Source: a bacterium
GTDB taxonomy: Bacteria; Patescibacteriota; Minisyncoccia; UBA6257; GWB1-50-10
Length of the DNA stretch: 15,585 nt
Reading direction: 5' to 3'
NCBI GenBank assembly: GCA_027310235.1
Contig: DAIDBF010000083.1
Location: forward strand, 1 to 15,585
In this document: piece by piece, positions 12,845-15,585 of the stretch
Position numbering within the stretch: the stretch's first letter is position 1
Layout: every line of letters starts with the position of its first letter
Program-made: the position numbers and the translations under genes
Notes under the pieces: model-generated
The model's database searches: none
Seen by the model: the letters and a program-made list of their open reading frames with translations, nothing else
Told to the model about the DNA's origin: nothing

Positions 12845-14629
12845 TCACACCACCTCGCTTTGATAACATTGCTCGCAATACACGATTTCCGGCCGATCGG
12901 GCGCATAACTCGTCTCAAACTCATTAGGACACCTGGTCTCTCCGTGAATATGCTTCCCGGTATTCACATACGCCCCGCCTGCCTGCGCAGGCAGGTTCTC
13001 CGACTTCGTCCCCATGCACTGACATTTTCTTTTCCAAAGCTTAAGAGGGTTTCTCTGAGCAAGGCGCTCATAGTGTCTGCAGTTCGGACAAAGACGGGGA
13101 AGGGGTAAATTCATTCTTCTGTAAAATTCCAATTCATGGGGAAGAATACGAAATGCCTCGGTGCATTGATGATGACACGATCCCCCATGAACACATCCGA
13201 TTGTTTCGTCCGTAATCGATGGCGGTACGTCCTTGATACGATCCGGGAGATCGTTCGCTTGTTTCGAAACGACATATTCCCTCGCGTCCGAATCTCTCCA
13301 CGTTCCACCCCGCGTTTTCACCTCTTCTTTCGCGAGCGGGAAGTACTCCTGCGCGATCGTTTCGTTATACGCGAAGGGCGAGAACTCGGCGGGGAAAAAC
13401 TCGCCGTAGGTATGCGTCATTCCCCCGGAATCGACATACGGCATCGCATTCATGTGTTCGATAACCTTGGGCACGAGCGCTTCATACTCCTCTTTTGTGT
13501 ACTGCGCATTAAGAATGCAGTACTGCTTCTTCTTCAGTCCTACGCACCCGAAGCAGTCCTCGCAGTTGAAACAAAGATCGCAGTACATTACGTTTCTCGA
13601 GTCGCTCGTGACATTCGAGAAGGCGACGTGGTAAATCCCCTGGTTTCCTATCGTCTCGTGTGCCAACTCGCTCTCCCCGAGTCCATAGCTGTCTCCCGTA
13701 TCCTTGCAACTGTAAATCCTCGCGATATAACGGCAATCTTCCAGATCATACGATCCAAACCCCTCCGCTACGTTCTTGCAGTCGGTCAGAAGGTCGCCGG
13801 TGGAATTCACACATCTCTTGAAGCGCGAGGCCTCTCTCGGAAAATTGAGTGCAAACTCCAAAAATCTTTTCTTAGTTTGCTCTTGTTCCTTAAAGCTTCC
13901 TGAATCGAATTGCTTACGCGCTTCCTCGAACTTTTCTTTCGTGAGCTGATCCCCCCAAAATACATAGCGCTTGTTGCGCAACCCGACGCCTCCTATACAG
14001 TCCTGGCAGTTTTTACAATCAAAAAGGAATGAGGAGTCGATGCAGTTATCCGAGTTGATGATGAAAGATGAATTGTACACCTGCGACGAATCAATGCTTT
14101 GATACGCGAGTTCCGACTTCGAGGTATATAAAATATCGAATGACTGCTTTACTTCATTGATGTTCGTGCAGTATGCCGAGTCCTCGGACTTCGCGACGCT
14201 AAAACACAGGTAGCAGTTCTTGTTCTCGTAGGACTGGTTCGTATAGTCGGAGTTGGTGCATTGCTGATTAAAAATCGAAAGCCGGGGAACTTCTTTTTGA
14301 AGCTCGCGAAACTGTACGAAGAACGGCCTTGAGAAGTCGTACTTCCTGCCGTATGAAAGCGGATCCCATTCGTCCGACCACCATTCTTTTTGATCATACA
14401 CGCGGAAGCCGCTTTCTTTGTTATAGAGACAGATAATATCTTTTCCCGAGAAATCGCTTTTTCTCTTATAAAGCGAACGCTCGTTTCTCCACACGAACCG
14501 CCGCTGTCTTCGACACCCCGGACACCAGGTGGGCGGCGGCACTTTCATTCTCTCGTAGAAGGAAAAATCATCCGGTTCGATAACGAACGGTTGTTTACAG
14601 TTCTGACATTGTCTCGTCTCGGCATTCAT
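12845..14629 (-). CDS. Cys-rich zinc-ribbon/12-residue-repeat protein, paralog B (594 aa)
   Basis: This protein has the same architecture as its downstream neighbour and 33 cysteines. The N-terminal ribbon uses C8, C11, C36 and C39, followed by a basic segment (RRQRRFVWRNERSLYKRK). Both repeat blocks are exact here: residues 123-218 and 271-366 each divide into eight gap-free 12-residue units. The first ends CIGGVGLRNKRYVF, where the second Cys of the usual CFGC is Gly214. The second ends CFGCVGLKKKQYCILNAQY (359-377). The second ribbon has an expanded first knuckle (C479, C485, C489) with C514xxC517. The C-terminal cluster has C536, C538, H560, H562, C567, C585 and C588. Residues 546-552 (LPAQAGG) are an insertion relative to the other two copies and come from an 18-bp palindrome. 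The gene starts 4 bp after the upstream paralog's stop, which indicates an operon, and ends in TGA 36 bp before paralog A. No signal peptide is seen and the function is unknown. Confidence 0.85.
   Translation of the reverse strand: MNAETRQCQNCKQPFVIEPDDFSFYERMKVPPPTWCPGCRRQRRFVWRNERSLYKRKSDFSGKDIICLYNKESGFRVYDQKEWWSDEWDPLSYGRKYDFSRPFFVQFRELQKEVPRLSIFNQQCTNSDYTNQSYENKNCYLCFSVAKSEDSAYCTNINEVKQSFDILYTSKSELAYQSIDSSQVYNSSFIINSDNCIDSSFLFDCKNCQDCIGGVGLRNKRYVFWGDQLTKEKFEEARKQFDSGSFKEQEQTKKRFLEFALNFPREASRFKRCVNSTGDLLTDCKNVAEGFGSYDLEDCRYIARIYSCKDTGDSYGLGESELAHETIGNQGIYHVAFSNVTSDSRNVMYCDLCFNCEDCFGCVGLKKKQYCILNAQYTKEEYEALVPKVIEHMNAMPYVDSGGMTHTYGEFFPAEFSPFAYNETIAQEYFPLAKEEVKTRGGTWRDSDAREYVVSKQANDLPDRIKDVPPSITDETIGCVHGGSCHHQCTEAFRILPHELEFYRRMNLPLPRLCPNCRHYERLAQRNPLKLWKRKCQCMGTKSENLPAQAGGAYVNTGKHIHGETRCPNEFETSYAPDRPEIVYCEQCYQSEVV
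12978..12995. repeat. 18-bp perfect palindrome inserted in paralog B
   Basis: CCTGCCTGCGCAGGCAGG is fully self-complementary. It encodes LPAQAG, residues absent from the same place in paralogs A and C, where EKGIFTNTGKH or a shorter sequence is found. Confidence 0.85.
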
Positions 14630-14633
14630 AAAT

Positions 14634-15585
14634 TTACATCACTTCCGCTTGATAACATGATTCACAATAGATAATTTCTTCCCGCTCCGAAGCATACGGC
14701 GTCTCGAACTCATTGGGGCAATGAGTGCTCCCGTGAACATGCTTTCCGGTATTCGTGAAAATTCCCTTCTCGGAAGTAGCGCCTCCGCACATGCACTTCC
14801 GATGCCAAAGCTTCATTGGATTCAACAGTTTTAGTCGTTCAAAGTGACGACAGTTTGGGCAAAGTTCCGGTAGAGGAATATTGTTTTCCTTATAAAACAA
14901 AAGCTCTTGCGGTATAAGCCGAAATGCGGTGGTACATTGATGGTTGCATCCGCCAACCGAAGGGCTTGTGTGTGCGCACGCAATGACCTCTCGGGACATG
15001 TCCTCTGAAATACCACCTGTGGAATCTGGGAGAGCCGACGCTTCCACTGTGATCTTATAATTCCTTTCGCCTTCGTCTTTCCACCTAAACCCGAATTTAA
15101 GTGCTTCGCTCTTGGTAAGTGGAAAGTATTCTTGTGCAACTGTCTCATTATAAGCAAATGGCATTATCGACACCGGGAAAAATTCCCCAAATTTATACTC
15201 AACTCCATTTGTTTCACGATAAGGTTCCGTGTTGATGTAATCGATAATTTGAGGAACGAGTTTTTTGTACTCCTCCTCTGTGTATTGCTTGTTCAAAATA
15301 CAATGTTCTTTTTTTCTTAAACCGACACACCCGAAAAGATTGGCGGAATTATAGCAGTCATCGGAATAAAATACGTCATGACTGAAATAAATCCTATTCC
15401 CAAACAACACATGACTCCCCCCGAATGAACTATGTAGTTCGTACGAATTTTCGGTGCCGAGCCCTACGTGATCCATATCATAAGAGTCTTTCGTACCGGT
15501 AGGCATAAAAAACGAATAACGGCAATTCTCGTCCTCTGTTGCCGAAAAACAGAAGAGACAATTCTTTACTTGCTCCAGATCATCT
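14634..15585 (-). CDS. Cys-rich zinc-ribbon/12-residue-repeat protein, paralog C (N-terminus outside window)
   Basis: The frame is open to the window edge, so the Met at 15506 is internal and only the last 316 residues are seen. They contain most of the second repeat block, ending LFGCVGLRKKEHCILNKQY. The conserved YKFGEFFPV..MPFAYNETVAQEYFP region follows, then a ribbon whose first knuckle is expanded (CNHQC, as in paralog B) with CPNC, and the C-terminal cluster GKHVHG..HCPNEFET....EIIYCESCYQAEVM. The repeat block is poorer in cysteine than in A and B: where B has CDLCFNCEDCFGC, this copy keeps only two of the cysteines. It is closest to B by the shape of the second ribbon. It is first in transcription order of the visible array and ends 4 bp before paralog B. 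Function is unknown. Confidence 0.85.
   Translation of the reverse strand, partial: DDLEQVKNCLFCFSATEDENCRYSFFMPTGTKDSYDMDHVGLGTENSYELHSSFGGSHVLFGNRIYFSHDVFYSDDCYNSANLFGCVGLRKKEHCILNKQYTEEEYKKLVPQIIDYINTEPYRETNGVEYKFGEFFPVSIMPFAYNETVAQEYFPLTKSEALKFGFRWKDEGERNYKITVEASALPDSTGGISEDMSREVIACAHTSPSVGGCNHQCTTAFRLIPQELLFYKENNIPLPELCPNCRHFERLKLLNPMKLWHRKCMCGGATSEKGIFTNTGKHVHGSTHCPNEFETPYASEREEIIYCESCYQAEVM

Overview
The window looks like a chromosomal piece of a Candidate Phyla Radiation (Patescibacteria, probably Parcubacteria-like) bacterium. This rests on family recognition and genome style, not on a marker gene tree. The signs are Cys-rich zinc-ribbon proteins in tandem, an ArgRS with an altered HIGH motif, promoter -10 boxes only 6-9 nt before start codons with little Shine-Dalgarno signal, and short palindromic and 7-bp tandem inserts in and between genes. 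TGA serves as a stop (trpS and one Cys-rich gene) and I see no need for a recoded genetic code.

Layout. 1-1638 (+): the 3' part of a family-5 peptide/nickel ABC transporter binding protein, then a bifunctional phosphoglucose/phosphomannose isomerase. 1639-1980: a GC-rich hairpin and tRNA-Leu(CAG), which is flanked by an inverted repeat. 1981-3705 (+): ribonuclease J, ending at a strong terminator. 3767-4791 (+): a five-copy heptad repeat leading into trpS. 4791-4919: a 129-bp element with about 21-bp inverted ends. 4984-5151 (+): a 55-residue acidic protein. 5166-5194: a hairpin shared by the two converging transcripts. 5197-10422 (-): argS then ileS. 10499-11077 (+): a class I methyltransferase with a clear promoter. 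11081-15585 (-): three tandem paralogous Cys-rich proteins, the first-transcribed one cut by the window edge.

Functionally, much of the window is translation and RNA turnover: three aminoacyl-tRNA synthetases, one tRNA and RNase J. The isomerase is central sugar metabolism. The transporter fragment is uptake.

Two things stand out. First, the IleRS carries a complete histidine phosphatase domain placed between the two CxxC knuckles of a zinc site. Second, the tandem Cys-rich proteins are built as zinc ribbon, 8x12-residue repeat block, second repeat block, zinc ribbon, C-terminal Cys/His cluster. The exact 12-residue register suggests a small beta-solenoid; I know of no assigned function for them.
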